From: Paenibacillus yonginensis
GTDB lineage: Bacteria > Bacillota > Bacilli > Paenibacillales > Paenibacillaceae
DNA length: 64,000 nucleotides
Direction: 5' to 3'
Assembly (NCBI RefSeq): GCF_001685395.1
Contig: NZ_CP014167.1
Location: 3,796,501-3,860,500, forward strand
The number at the start of each line of letters is the position of its first letter. The first letter of the stretch is position 1. Shown piece after piece: positions 7,766 to 16,385 of the stretch. The position numbers and the translations under genes were made by a program. The notes below the pieces were generated by a model. That model saw only the letters and a list, made by a program, of their open reading frames with translations, did no database searches and had not been told where the DNA came from.

Positions 7766-9756
7766 TTCTTCCAGCACCTTTCAAGGATTTGCCAAATCAG
7801 GACAAAGACCAGACCGACAATCAGGCCAAAGCCGAGACCCAGCAAGCCGCGGATCAGGGAAATGAAGAACGGCGAATGGATATGAGCGAACGTATCCACC
7901 ATCGACAGCTGACCTATCGCGGCAATGATCATGATGTACAGCACTTTCGGATATCGCAGGGACGCAAAGACCCCAACGATAAACAACGGATGAGCGAACA
8001 AAAATTCCTTATTCCGCGGGCGAACGCCAATCGTATTCTCCAGGAATGCGCGGAACGAAGCTTCGCCCGGCAGCAGGCTGCCCGAGTTGCCTGTCCGCGA
8101 CAGGTAATACAAGCCGGCAATGCCGATGATGGCGACAATGACAACCCAAAACACGGTAATCGGCATACGCAGCCATCTGCGCAGCTCGGCCAGAACGGAT
8201 TCGCCCTGATAAAGGAACACGTAAATGGCCACCAGCAGCATCGGAACCGCATGCAGCAGGCTCACGCCGCGGAATTGGTTCAATACAAGCGCATAAGTAA
8301 TGTTATTGAGCAGGCCGACTACAAATGGAACGGCGCTCAAGCTGATCAGCGCGGACTTGATAAACAGCACCAGGCTGTGCGATAGTCTGCGCGAGGCGCT
8401 CATCCCCGGATGGGCGGCGCCCAGCTCCTTGACCTTGCGGATCGCCAGAATCGTTGCCACCGTAGGGGCACTGATAGCTGCCGCAAGCGCGAGCATCTGT
8501 TCCAGCAGCGTCGGCTTCAGCACATACAAACCTGCACTGCCCAACAGCCCCAAAATCAGCATGGCCAGCGTCCATGAAGGCAGGAACAAGGAGATCATCA
8601 TTGCCGTGAAAGCAACGGCTCCCAGGACCACAAACAATTTGGCCGCTTTCTCCCACGAGTGATCGACTACGTCAAACGCCTCAGCTGTGCCGATTTGAAA
8701 ACCGTCCTTCTGAACCCGGCTGATCGCATTGCCCGGCTCCTGAAGCGTATGAATCAGGTTGTCGATCGGATCCGTAATCGTCGCTTTCTCCGGATTGCGG
8801 GAAGGCGAAGCATTCAGATACACCATCCGGATTTTGCGGTCTTTCACCGCCAGTGCAATCCGGTCAGCCAGCGTGGAGGTCGATTGCACCGCATCCGTAT
8901 CGCTGATGGAATGCAGGCGTACTACATTGTAGTCCAGCAGGTAGGCCAGCTTGGCAAAACCTTTCTGCTGCTCCTTCAAACCTTCGATAACGGCAATGCC
9001 CATTCCTCTTTGTTTCAGGGAATTAGCAAAAGCCTGCAGGGAATTCTTGTCGGCATTGTCCCCGTAGCCTTTAACAGCGTTGCCGTCGAACAGAATCCGG
9101 TTCACGCCATAGCTGGTGAACAAATCCAGCTCCTTGTCCACAATCTCTTGACTGTAAGGACCATTGTCGTTCATCCGCGGCAGGATCATAAATCCTTTGC
9201 TGTGGATCAATTCAAGCGCCTGCGGATCAGGCTGCAGCGACTTCAGACCTGCATCCTCCGGCGAGGTGTTCAGGCGAAGCCCCTGCAGGCCATTCACGCT
9301 CCAAGGCGTGACAGCAATATCAAACGGCTTAAAGCCGTCTTCAATGATCGGGGCGTAAATCTTCGCATTGTCCTCGGACGTAAAAGCAATATAAGTAGCA
9401 TTATCCTGGGCCGTTACGGCCGACTTATTCATTTCGGCAACATCCTGCGAGTTATAAACCATAATCCGGCGCGCTTTCTTCAGCTCGTCCAGATTACTCT
9501 CGAACACGGCAATGGTGTTCACTCCGGAGTCGTGCAGCTTATCCAGTTCTGCAGACAAAGCCTCCTGCTGGTTCACCTGGTAAGACGAAATGTCGAGCAA
9601 GCTGCGATAATTGAATACAAACTGTACCTGCTTGGCGGAATTCTCCGTCTCTACCCGTTCGTAAATGATCGGCAGAGAGGCCACCAATCCCACAACAACC
9701 AAAATCCACAGCCATTTGCGGGTGGTGTTGTTCCCCTTTTTCCACGTTGAATACAC
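7738..9756 (-). CDS. DUF5693 family membrane protein, possible wall-polymer export/assembly partner
   Basis: Protein of 672 aa starting at a GTG (9754-9756) with a strong GAGGAGG site 7 bases upstream. Topology: one membrane segment at residues about 14-33, then about 330 residues of globular sequence predicted outside the membrane (alternating beta/alpha pattern such as VNTIAVFESNLDELKKARR and GVNRILFDGNAVKG), then eight or so membrane segments from about residue 370 to the end. I recognise it as the DUF5693 family, which has no established function. Its last 28 bases overlap csaB. In B. anthracis the csaB partner csaA is also a multi-span membrane protein, so a role in moving or attaching the pyruvylated polymer is a reasonable inference from position only. 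Confidence 0.75.
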   Translation of the reverse strand: MYSTWKKGNNTTRKWLWILVVVGLVASLPIIYERVETENSAKQVQFVFNYRSLLDISSYQVNQQEALSAELDKLHDSGVNTIAVFESNLDELKKARRIMVYNSQDVAEMNKSAVTAQDNATYIAFTSEDNAKIYAPIIEDGFKPFDIAVTPWSVNGLQGLRLNTSPEDAGLKSLQPDPQALELIHSKGFMILPRMNDNGPYSQEIVDKELDLFTSYGVNRILFDGNAVKGYGDNADKNSLQAFANSLKQRGMGIAVIEGLKEQQKGFAKLAYLLDYNVVRLHSISDTDAVQSTSTLADRIALAVKDRKIRMVYLNASPSRNPEKATITDPIDNLIHTLQEPGNAISRVQKDGFQIGTAEAFDVVDHSWEKAAKLFVVLGAVAFTAMMISLFLPSWTLAMLILGLLGSAGLYVLKPTLLEQMLALAAAISAPTVATILAIRKVKELGAAHPGMSASRRLSHSLVLFIKSALISLSAVPFVVGLLNNITYALVLNQFRGVSLLHAVPMLLVAIYVFLYQGESVLAELRRWLRMPITVFWVVIVAIIGIAGLYYLSRTGNSGSLLPGEASFRAFLENTIGVRPRNKEFLFAHPLFIVGVFASLRYPKVLYIMIIAAIGQLSMVDTFAHIHSPFFISLIRGLLGLGFGLIVGLVFVLIWQILERCWKKWSPLLLEK

Positions 9757-9895
9757 GAAAGAACCTCCTCATTAATGTAGGAACGGCGCAGCATGGCACA
9801 TCCCCGCTAAAAATCCAAAAATGGAAAGGCCACAGCCTGTCCATTTCCAGATTTGTATAAAAGGCGGGCACAAGTCCCGCCCATCCGCATCCGCT

Positions 9896-11614
9896 TTACG
9901 CTTCAACGCGGGATAAAACCTCTTCCTGCAGCGAAGCCAGGCGCGCTTTGGCCTCTTCATCCGACGAACCTTTAACCGCGAAATAGAATTTGATCTTGGG
10001 TTCGGTTCCCGAAGGACGCAGGCAGAACCACGAGCCGTCTTTGAGCAGGAATTTAAGTACGTTCTCCTTCGGCAGACCATCCAGGCCCTTCGAATAATCA
10101 AGCATCTTCGTCACCTTGGCACCGTTCACGGCATCCGGCGGACTTACGCGCCAAGTGGTCATCAGGTCATTGATTTTGGCTACGCCGTCTTTGCCCTTCA
10201 TCGTCAGGGAAGACAAAGCTTCGCGGTAATAACCGAACTGGCGGTAGATGTCTTCGAGCACGTCCATCAGCGTTTTGCCCTGCTGCTTGTAGTATGCCGC
10301 CGCTTCGGAAATTAATGAGGCTGCCACTACCGCATCCTTATCCCGGGCATAGTTGCCTGCCAGATAACCGTAGCTCTCCTCATAACCAAATACAAAGGAA
10401 TGGTTGCCCGATTTCTCGAATTCGTTCATCTTCTCGCCAATGTATTTGAAGCCGGTAAGCGTGTTGAATACCGTCAATCCGTAATGCTCGGCGATTACCG
10501 CTCCAAGCTCGCTTGTAACGATCGTCTTGACGACGGCGCCGTTTGCCGGCAGGTTGCCCTGCTCCTTCAACTGGCTTAATAAATAATTAACGATTATTGC
10601 ACCCGATTGGTTACCGGTTAATATTTCATATTTGCCATCTGTCGTACGGACAACGGCTCCCATGCGGTCAGCATCCGGGTCTGTGCCGATCAGCAGGTCG
10701 GCATTCACCTTGTTCCCCAGCTCAATGGCCTTTGTAAAAGCTTCCCGTTCCTCCGGATTCGGCGATTTCACCGTGGCGAATTCGGCATCCGGCTGCTCCT
10801 GCTCCGGCACGATATGAATCTGCGAGAAGCCCAGCTTGTCCAGCACCCGGCGCACCGGCTTATTGCCTGTACCGTGAAGCGGCGTATAGACAATGACGAC
10901 GTCCTTGCCGGCTCCCTGCTCAAGCAGGTCGCGGTTCACACTGACACTCGCAACCGTATCGGCAAAAGCTTCATCTTCGGCTTCATCCAACCATACGAGC
11001 AAACCTTGTGCTTCCGCTTCTTCCTGAGTCAGGCGTTTCACTTCGGCAAAAGACTGCACCTGGCGGATTTGCTCAATGACCTGTTCCGCTTCATGCGGAA
11101 CCAGCTGTCCGCCGGTGTTGTTGTATACCTTATAGCCGTTATACTCCGGCGGGTTATGGCTCGCCGTGATCACGATCCCCCCGTCGGCGTTCAAGCGGCG
11201 TACCTCAAAAGATAATTGCGGAGTCGGGCGAAGCGAACGGAACAGCTTGGCTGTAATTCCGTTGCCTGCCAGTACCAGTGCCGATTCCAGGGCAAATTCC
11301 GGCGAGAAGTGGCGGGAGTCATGGGCGATGACGACCGAAGGAGCGTTATTGCCGTGCTCCCGCGCATTCGCCAGCAGGAACGCGGCGAAGCCCTGCGTAG
11401 CCCGTCCAACCGTATAACGGTTCATCCGGTTGCTGCCTGCGCCGATTACGCCGCGCAGTCCCCCTGTGCCAAACTCCAGATCTTTATAGAAACGATCCTC
11501 AAGTTCGGCGGCATTGCCTTCAAGCTCACGAAGCTCCTGTTTCGTCGCTTCGTCAATGTTGGCATCCTCAAGCCAGCTTTGTACTTTGTCCAGAACGGTC
11601 AGTGGGTTGCTCAT
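9896..11614 (-). CDS. pgcA: Phosphoglucomutase/phosphomannomutase (alpha-D-phosphohexomutase family)
   Basis: Interconverts glucose-6-phosphate and glucose-1-phosphate, feeding UDP-glucose and wall polymer sugars. At 572 aa it matches the long Bacillus PgcA type. Motifs in order: AHDSRHFSPEFA, the phosphoserine loop ITASHNPPEYNGYK, the metal-binding GTDPDADRMG, the sugar-binding GYEESYGYLAG and the phosphate-binding RPSGTEPKIKF. The ATG at 11612-11614 has AGGAGG 7 bases upstream; an adjacent GTG at 11617 is less likely. It stands alone between fabZ and the DUF5693 gene. Phosphomannomutase activity cannot be excluded from sequence alone. Confidence 0.93.
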   Translation of the reverse strand: MSNPLTVLDKVQSWLEDANIDEATKQELRELEGNAAELEDRFYKDLEFGTGGLRGVIGAGSNRMNRYTVGRATQGFAAFLLANAREHGNNAPSVVIAHDSRHFSPEFALESALVLAGNGITAKLFRSLRPTPQLSFEVRRLNADGGIVITASHNPPEYNGYKVYNNTGGQLVPHEAEQVIEQIRQVQSFAEVKRLTQEEAEAQGLLVWLDEAEDEAFADTVASVSVNRDLLEQGAGKDVVIVYTPLHGTGNKPVRRVLDKLGFSQIHIVPEQEQPDAEFATVKSPNPEEREAFTKAIELGNKVNADLLIGTDPDADRMGAVVRTTDGKYEILTGNQSGAIIVNYLLSQLKEQGNLPANGAVVKTIVTSELGAVIAEHYGLTVFNTLTGFKYIGEKMNEFEKSGNHSFVFGYEESYGYLAGNYARDKDAVVAASLISEAAAYYKQQGKTLMDVLEDIYRQFGYYREALSSLTMKGKDGVAKINDLMTTWRVSPPDAVNGAKVTKMLDYSKGLDGLPKENVLKFLLKDGSWFCLRPSGTEPKIKFYFAVKGSSDEEAKARLASLQEEVLSRVEA

Positions 11615-11667
11615 CACAATTCCTCCTATAGGTAAGATTGTCGAGTGTATGTCTTTCTTTCTACATT

Positions 11668-12090
11668 TTAAGACAAAGCAAACATAATTTCGCCTTCGGC
11701 CACTACTTTATCTTCGACTTTGGCGACAGCTTTCCCTTTGCCAATGGAGCCCTTCACGCGGATAATCTCCACTTCAAGGCGCAGCGTATCGCCCGGCACC
11801 ACTTGTCCGCGGAACCGGAAGCCGTCCAGGCCGGCCAGGAAGCCGATCTTGCCTTTATTGTCTTCCAGCGTCAGAATCGCGGTTGCTCCGACCTGCGCCA
11901 GCGCCTCGGTAATCAGTACGCCCGGCATCACCGGATACTCCGGGAAATGACCTGTAAAAAAAGGCTCGTTAATCGTTACGTTCTTGATGCCGACAGCCCG
12001 CTTGCCCGGCTCCATCTCCAAAATCCGGTCGACCAGCAGAAACGGGGGGCGGTGCGGAATAATTTGCTGAATTTCACGTACGTCCATCAT
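11668..12090 (-). CDS. fabZ: 3-hydroxyacyl-ACP dehydratase FabZ
   Basis: Dehydrates (3R)-hydroxyacyl-ACP to trans-2-enoyl-ACP in type II fatty acid elongation. The 140-aa hot-dog-fold protein has [11 protein letters not shown] and the catalytic block [20 protein letters not shown], with the active-site His at residue 48 and Glu at residue 62. Two adjacent ATG codons (12090 and 12087) could start it, with a GAAAGGGG site upstream. The position next to flhP and flhO matches B. subtilis (ywpB). It is preceded by an unusually long structured leader described separately. Confidence 0.95.
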   Translation of the reverse strand: MMDVREIQQIIPHRPPFLLVDRILEMEPGKRAVGIKNVTINEPFFTGHFPEYPVMPGVLITEALAQVGATAILTLEDNKGKIGFLAGLDGFRFRGQVVPGDTLRLEVEIIRVKGSIGKGKAVAKVEDKVVAEGEIMFALS

Positions 12091-12106
12091 GGTTAGTTGT
12101 TACCCC

Positions 12107-12290
12107 TTTCAAATAAAGGCCCGAATAAAAACGTCAAAAAAGGGCCATACTGTTATTATCCTTCGTCCCTGCAGAAGCGAAGGTTAAGATAAGGGGCTTA
12201 TCCTTTAGGACGGCGGCTGTGCCGGATAAAGGATACAGCCCTTTTGAATTACCCAACCTTGCCTGCTGTATAACAATCCCACACCATTAT
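12107..12290 (-). promoter_or_regulatory. Structured leader and putative promoter of fabZ (candidate attenuator)
   Basis: This gap, reading the minus strand, carries a TATAAT box (12284-12289) and then about 190 bases before fabZ. A strong hairpin is formed by 12191-12207 with 12227-12243. A second small hairpin (CCTTCG/CGAAGG) follows at about 12161-12184. The 5' arm of the large hairpin begins AAAAGGGCTGTATCC, and the same bases can instead pair with ...GGAT..ACAG..GGCCCTTTT at about 12136-12162, which is immediately followed by a run of T. The two pairings are mutually exclusive, as in attenuators or riboswitches. I do not recognise it as a known class; the regulatory role is inference. 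Confidence 0.4.
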
Positions 12291-12362
12291 ACATTTTCCT
12301 CCACCAAAAAGGAAACTACCTTCGTCTACCGCAAATCCGCCTTTAGAGGGATGCCATTCAGC

Positions 12363-12412
12363 AAAATAACCTCCGCTCAGCCGGCGGCAAACCGGTAAGC
12401 GGAGGTTATTTT
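12363..12412. terminator. Bidirectional-looking hairpin downstream of the flhO-flhP-epuA unit
   Basis: Fifteen-base arms (12363-12377 and 12398-12412) pair perfectly around a loop that itself contains CCGG/CCGG. AT-rich ends flank both sides. It lies just beyond the last gene of the minus-strand flagellar/EpuA unit and ahead of the fabZ leader. Confidence 0.7.
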
Positions 12413-12458
12413 ATTTGTTCAGGTCAGACTTATTTCATTCTTAAAGCTTGTTAATGGT

Positions 12459-12788
12459 TTAAGGAGAGAACACCAGATCATAAACATGATGCCAGGTGCT
12501 CCATTCCAGGAGATCACTCCAGGGCTGTTTACCGAAGAATACATACCCTACCCCTACACCGCCGAAGCCGGCCGCGGCCAGAATAACAAGGATCACCAGC
12601 GTCCAAACGAGTCTCCACACCCAGCGGCGCTTCCGCCGCCCGGCTTCGGGAGCTTTCATTTCCTTCACGTCCGTTTGGCTTTCGCTGCTGCCGCTGCGCG
12701 GCTCTTGTTCCCCGGTTCTATTCTGCACACGCGACCGCCTTGGTCCGTCTGTCCGATCCTGCTGTTCCGGTCCGGTGTATTCATTCAT
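12459..12788 (-). CDS. EpuA-like small membrane protein (often annotated as RNA polymerase subunit beta)
   Basis: Protein of 109 aa: a polar, Gln/Glu/Arg-rich N-terminal half, a basic patch (GRRKRRWVWRLVW), one strong membrane segment (TLVILVILAAAGFGGVGVGYVFFG) and a short C terminus ending in an aromatic PWSDLLEWSTWHHVYDLV motif. This architecture and its place next to flhP fit the EpuA family (Pfam PF11772), which databases often mislabel as DNA-directed RNA polymerase subunit beta. The function is not known. The ATG at 12786-12788 lies 12 bases after the flhP stop, so it is probably co-transcribed with flhO and flhP. Confidence 0.65.
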   Translation of the reverse strand: MNEYTGPEQQDRTDGPRRSRVQNRTGEQEPRSGSSESQTDVKEMKAPEAGRRKRRWVWRLVWTLVILVILAAAGFGGVGVGYVFFGKQPWSDLLEWSTWHHVYDLVFSP

Positions 12789-12800
12789 TTCAGCACCACC

Positions 12801-13637
12801 TTATCCACGCAAGTGATTCGCCATATTCATCATGGCTTCGCTCGAGGTCAAGGCGCGTGCGGAAAGCTGATAAGCGCGCTGCACCTGAAGCATATCGGTC
12901 ATTTCCTTGGAAATATCCACGTTGGATTGCTCCAATGCGCCCTGCCGTACAGAAACCTTATTAAAACGGGGATCCCCGTCAACCAAAGTATCCACCGCAG
13001 TCAACACATCGCCTTGAACCGCTCCGCTTACTAAACCATACCTATTATCGGTCAATTCTACAAGTCCTTCCGGACGGTTGACATAATCCAGCTGAAGCCG
13101 GCCCATATCAAAAGTGCCTGTCCCATCCGTCACCGTAAGCGTCCCGTCTGCCCCAATCTGCAGCTTGCCGCCCGCCGGCACGGATACCGGCTGGCCCGTT
13201 GTATCCAGAACGCTGTAGCCTTCGCTCGTCACCAGCGCGGCTTGCCCCGGAATGGACGGGTCCGGATGCAGCTGAAAATTGCCGGCGCGTGTCCAGGCAA
13301 CGCTGCCGTTAGCATCCCTTACCCGGAACAACGCATTGCCCTGAATGGCCACATCGGTAGGAAGCCCGGTATCTTTAATCGCACCCTGCGTGAAATTCAG
13401 GCTTAACCCGGACAGCTTGGTTCCGAAACCCAAATTATAACCGGAAGGGGTGCTGCGTCCGGTCAGCTGCGTCATGTCTTTCTCCTGCTGCTGAACACGG
13501 GTCAAGGTATCCACAAAAGAGGCGTCTTTGCTTTTATAACCATTCGTATTCAGGTTGGCAATGTTATCGGCGAGCAGATCCAGCCTTTGCTGCAGGCTGT
13601 TCAGCGACACCTTGGAGCTGATTAATGAGTTATTCAT
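12801..13637 (-). CDS. flhP: Flagellar hook/basal-body rod protein FlhP (FlgG-like)
   Basis: Axial structural protein of the distal flagellar rod or hook region, 278 aa. The N terminus has the flagellar rod signature NSLQQRLDLLADNIANLNTNGYKS, and the C terminus the coiled-coil segment EQSNVDISKEMTDMLQVQRAYQLSARAL, both shared by FlgE/F/G proteins. The body contains FlgG-type elements (TQGAIKDTGLPTDVAIQGN). The ATG has GGAGG 7 bases upstream. It lies 10 bases after flhO, and the flhO-flhP pair downstream of mbl is the B. subtilis arrangement. Confidence 0.92.
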   Translation of the reverse strand: MNNSLISSKVSLNSLQQRLDLLADNIANLNTNGYKSKDASFVDTLTRVQQQEKDMTQLTGRSTPSGYNLGFGTKLSGLSLNFTQGAIKDTGLPTDVAIQGNALFRVRDANGSVAWTRAGNFQLHPDPSIPGQAALVTSEGYSVLDTTGQPVSVPAGGKLQIGADGTLTVTDGTGTFDMGRLQLDYVNRPEGLVELTDNRYGLVSGAVQGDVLTAVDTLVDGDPRFNKVSVRQGALEQSNVDISKEMTDMLQVQRAYQLSARALTSSEAMMNMANHLRG

Positions 13638-13647
13638 GCGGCACCTC

Positions 13648-14523
13648 CTATACCCGGCCTATTTCGTTGACGGCCTTGTCCAAGCTTCGATCGTAATATT
13701 GGATCACCTGCTGATTCGCTTCGTAAGCCCGCTGGGCTGCCATCAAATCAACCATAGCCTGCGCAGAATCCACATTGGAATTCTCCAGCGAACCCTGGCG
13801 CACTTCGACCTGGGCACCAGCCGCCAGCGGATTGATGCCCGCCGCGTTCGGATCGGCCACTTCATATACGCCGTTGCCGTCCCGAACGAGCTGGTTCGGC
13901 TGGTTCGCCACGCTGATAAGCAGCTGCGGACCTGCGGTCCCGTCCGGATTGACAATTCTACCTTGATTATCTACTTTAAGCTGATCTACAGCTCCCGCAA
14001 TCGTAATTGGATTATTGTTGGTGCCCAGCACCTCATAACCTTCCGCCGTCACCAGGCGCCCGGCGGCGTCCACATGGAACCCTCCGTCGCGCGTGTACTT
14101 CACATTGCCTTCCGCATCACGCACCGTAAAAAAAGCCTGCGGCTGGTACACCACGCTGCCGTCCTCCTGCACCGACTTCCCGCTCGCATCAAATACATAA
14201 TCTTGACCGTTAGCCGGGTTCTGAAGCTGAAGCGAACCAACCAGCGCAAAATCCGTCCGATTGCCGGTCTCTCTGGCATCTCCCTGCGTAAAGGAAGGAA
14301 GGCTTTCCTCGGCAAATACGCCCGTATTCAGCTTGCCGATCGGCGTGCTGGCCTTCTGGCTGCCGCCTACAGCGGATACCAGAACCTCCGGGAAAGAGCG
14401 GGCAACGCTGTTCACCTGCTTATACCCTGTTGTATTCACGTTTGCGATATTCTGGGTCACTGTATCATGCACACGCTGCTGAGTGATCATGCCTGCGGCC
14501 GCTGTATAAAGTCCTCTTAGCAT
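13648..14523 (-). CDS. flhO: Flagellar hook/basal-body rod protein FlhO (FlgF/FlgG-like)
   Basis: Paralogue of FlhP, 291 aa. It opens with MLRGLYTAAAGMITQQ and the conserved VTQNIANVNTTGYKQ block and closes with ENSNVDSAQAMVDLMAAQRAYEANQQV. The central region has the DARETGNRTDFALVGSLQL stretch typical of FlgF/FlgG. GGAGG is positioned upstream of the ATG. FlhO and FlhP form the distal rod in B. subtilis, so the pair indicates a flagellated cell. It is downstream of mbl in the same direction, with a gap of about 80 bases. Confidence 0.92.
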   Translation of the reverse strand: MLRGLYTAAAGMITQQRVHDTVTQNIANVNTTGYKQVNSVARSFPEVLVSAVGGSQKASTPIGKLNTGVFAEESLPSFTQGDARETGNRTDFALVGSLQLQNPANGQDYVFDASGKSVQEDGSVVYQPQAFFTVRDAEGNVKYTRDGGFHVDAAGRLVTAEGYEVLGTNNNPITIAGAVDQLKVDNQGRIVNPDGTAGPQLLISVANQPNQLVRDGNGVYEVADPNAAGINPLAAGAQVEVRQGSLENSNVDSAQAMVDLMAAQRAYEANQQVIQYYDRSLDKAVNEIGRV

Positions 14524-14604
14524 GGAAGATGCCTCCGATTCTTAATGTTTCTATAGTATGTAGCAGCTTGCTGCAACATCATTCCTAAATCTATTTATCG
14601 GTTA

Positions 14605-15600
14605 TTAAAACTTTTTCTTTACAGCCCGGTCCAAATTGTCGAGCATGATGCCGGTGCCCTTCACCACGCAGTGCATGGGATCTTCGGCAACCAGTACAGG
14701 CACGCGAAGCTCCGTCGCCAGCAGCTCGTCCAGCCCGTGCAGAAGCGCTCCGCCGCCGGTCAGAATGACGCCTCTGTCGATGATGTCTGCGGATAATTCC
14801 GGCGGTGTGCGCTCCAGCACGGATTTAGCCGCGGAGACGATAGAAGATACCGAATCCCACAGCGCTTCCTGGATTTCTTCGGAAGTGATGCTGATCGTCT
14901 GCGGAAGACCGCTGACCATATCCCGGCCGCGAATGTCCATACTCGCATTTCTGCCGCCCGGGTGAACCGTTCCGATACTGATCTTGATATCTTCGGCCGT
15001 ACGCTCGCCGATCATCAATTTATATTTGCTCTTAATATAACGGATGATAGCGTCGTCCAGCTTGTCCCCCGCCATTTTAATCGAGGAAGCCGTGACGATG
15101 TCTCCCATGGAGAGCACCGCCACATCGGTCGTTCCTCCTCCGATATCGACTACCATGTTGCCGCTCGGTTCATAAATATCCATACCTGCGCCAATAGCCG
15201 CAGCTTTAGGTTCTGCTTCCATAAAAACTTCTTTTGCGCCGCTGCGCTCCGCCGCTTCCCGAATCGATTTCTGCTCAACGGACGTAATATTAGTAGGCGC
15301 GCAAATCAAAATGCGGGGATGGCTGTACCAGTTCTTCCCTCCGACACGGTTAATAAAATGCTTTAACATCGTTTCCGTAATTTCAAAGTCAGCAATAACC
15401 CCGTCCATCAGCGGACGAATGGCTATAATATGGCCGGGTGTACGACCCACCATGCGCCGGGCATCTTCCCCCACGGCAAGGACACGCTTGGTATCGCTCT
15501 CAATGGCGACCACCGATGGTTCGTCAAGCACTACCCCTTTTCCTTTTACGTGTATCAGCACATTAGCCGTTCCGAGGTCTATCCCGATATCCTTGCCCAT
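14605..15600 (-). CDS. mbl: MreB-like cell-shape actin Mbl
   Basis: Bacterial actin that organises lateral wall synthesis and interacts with the elongasome, 331 aa. Nucleotide-fold motifs: phosphate-1 IGIDLGTANVLIHVKGKG, phosphate-2 VVDIGGGTTDVAVLSMG and the adenosine motif TGGGALLHGLDELL. The ATG at 15598-15600 is chosen because the protein then starts MGKDIGIDLGTANV, matching Mbl; the frame extends 31 codons upstream without family similarity. The position after spoIIID and before flhO is the conserved B. subtilis order and favours Mbl over MreB itself. Confidence 0.93.
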   Translation of the reverse strand: MGKDIGIDLGTANVLIHVKGKGVVLDEPSVVAIESDTKRVLAVGEDARRMVGRTPGHIIAIRPLMDGVIADFEITETMLKHFINRVGGKNWYSHPRILICAPTNITSVEQKSIREAAERSGAKEVFMEAEPKAAAIGAGMDIYEPSGNMVVDIGGGTTDVAVLSMGDIVTASSIKMAGDKLDDAIIRYIKSKYKLMIGERTAEDIKISIGTVHPGGRNASMDIRGRDMVSGLPQTISITSEEIQEALWDSVSSIVSAAKSVLERTPPELSADIIDRGVILTGGGALLHGLDELLATELRVPVLVAEDPMHCVVKGTGIMLDNLDRAVKKKF

Positions 15601-15823
15601 TCCTGCATCCCCCAAAGCGATTATTTTAATAAAATATGGTGAAAACCTGCGATTTATCGACAGAATCCGTCTTTTCCTTGGAAAAATCCGCATTCTATTT
15701 CCATATTTTAAAATATCATACTTCGGGGGAGCTATTCAATCCTTAAAGCCTTATTACTAGGCTTAAACTTAACATTTACCCGAATTTGCACAGACTTAAA
15801 CACCTTTTTCCTGAAGCTGGGGA

Positions 15824-16108
15824 TTATTGAACGCTTGTCACGATTTCCCGATTTTTGGAGCTGCCTTTTTTGTATTTGATCTTGGTCGCTTCTCCTCCCC
15901 TCAAATGACGGATTGATTTGTGGTATTCCAGAATGTGCTTCACCTGGTCGGCAAGATCCGGATTGATCTCCGGCAGCCGTTCGGTCAAATCCTTATGCAC
16001 AGTGCTCTTCGAGACGCCAAATTCCTTGGCAATCGTCCTGACCGTATGTTTGGTCTCCACGATGCAGCGGCCTATTTTGATGGTGCGCTCCTTAATGTAA
16101 TCGTGCAC
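15824..16108 (-). CDS. spoIIID: Sporulation transcriptional regulator SpoIIID
   Basis: Mother-cell DNA-binding protein that activates and represses sigma-E and sigma-K genes during sporulation. At 94 aa it has the full family sequence, with the helix-turn-helix TVRTIAKEFGVSKSTVHKDL and a basic C-terminal region (GEATKIKYKKGSSKN) that contributes to DNA binding. It starts at a GTG (16106-16108) with GGGAGG upstream. A good candidate sigma-E promoter lies 34-61 bases upstream of the start. It is followed by mbl, as in B. subtilis. Confidence 0.96.
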   Translation of the reverse strand: MHDYIKERTIKIGRCIVETKHTVRTIAKEFGVSKSTVHKDLTERLPEINPDLADQVKHILEYHKSIRHLRGGEATKIKYKKGSSKNREIVTSVQ

Positions 16109-16141
16109 GCTCCCGCCTCCCTACTCGAGATAGTTTGGTAC

Positions 16142-16169
16142 ATTATATGAGGGGCGGGCCTAGATATTC
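16142..16169 (-). promoter_or_regulatory. Candidate sigma-E promoter of spoIIID
   Basis: On the minus strand GAATATC, 13 bases, CATATAAT. This is close to the sigma-E consensus (KMATATT, 13-15 bases, CATACANT). The leader to the spoIIID GTG is short and contains the ribosome site. In B. subtilis spoIIID is a sigma-E gene, which supports the assignment. Confidence 0.55.
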
Positions 16170-16326
16170 TTTGTTTCACGCGGCCTTCAGCCTGCAGGGG
16201 TTCAAAGATCAGCGGAATGTAAAGCTTGCCCGACCTGCTGGGACAAGAACAAAACCGCGCCAGTCCGGCATTCGGACCATCATGGACTTGAAGGGTACAA
16301 GCAGGCAATTTTTCGTAAAAAGACAG

Positions 16327-16356
16327 AAAAAAACCGGAGAGTCGCTCTCTCCGGTT
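16327..16356 (-). terminator. Intrinsic terminator of spoIIQ
   Basis: The ten-base stem AACCGGAGAG/CTCTCCGGTT with a five-base loop is followed on the minus strand by a seven-T run. It lies just past the spoIIQ stop. Confidence 0.9.
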
Positions 16357-16385
16357 CCTTCTTGAGGCGGTTATACGCCGCCGAT

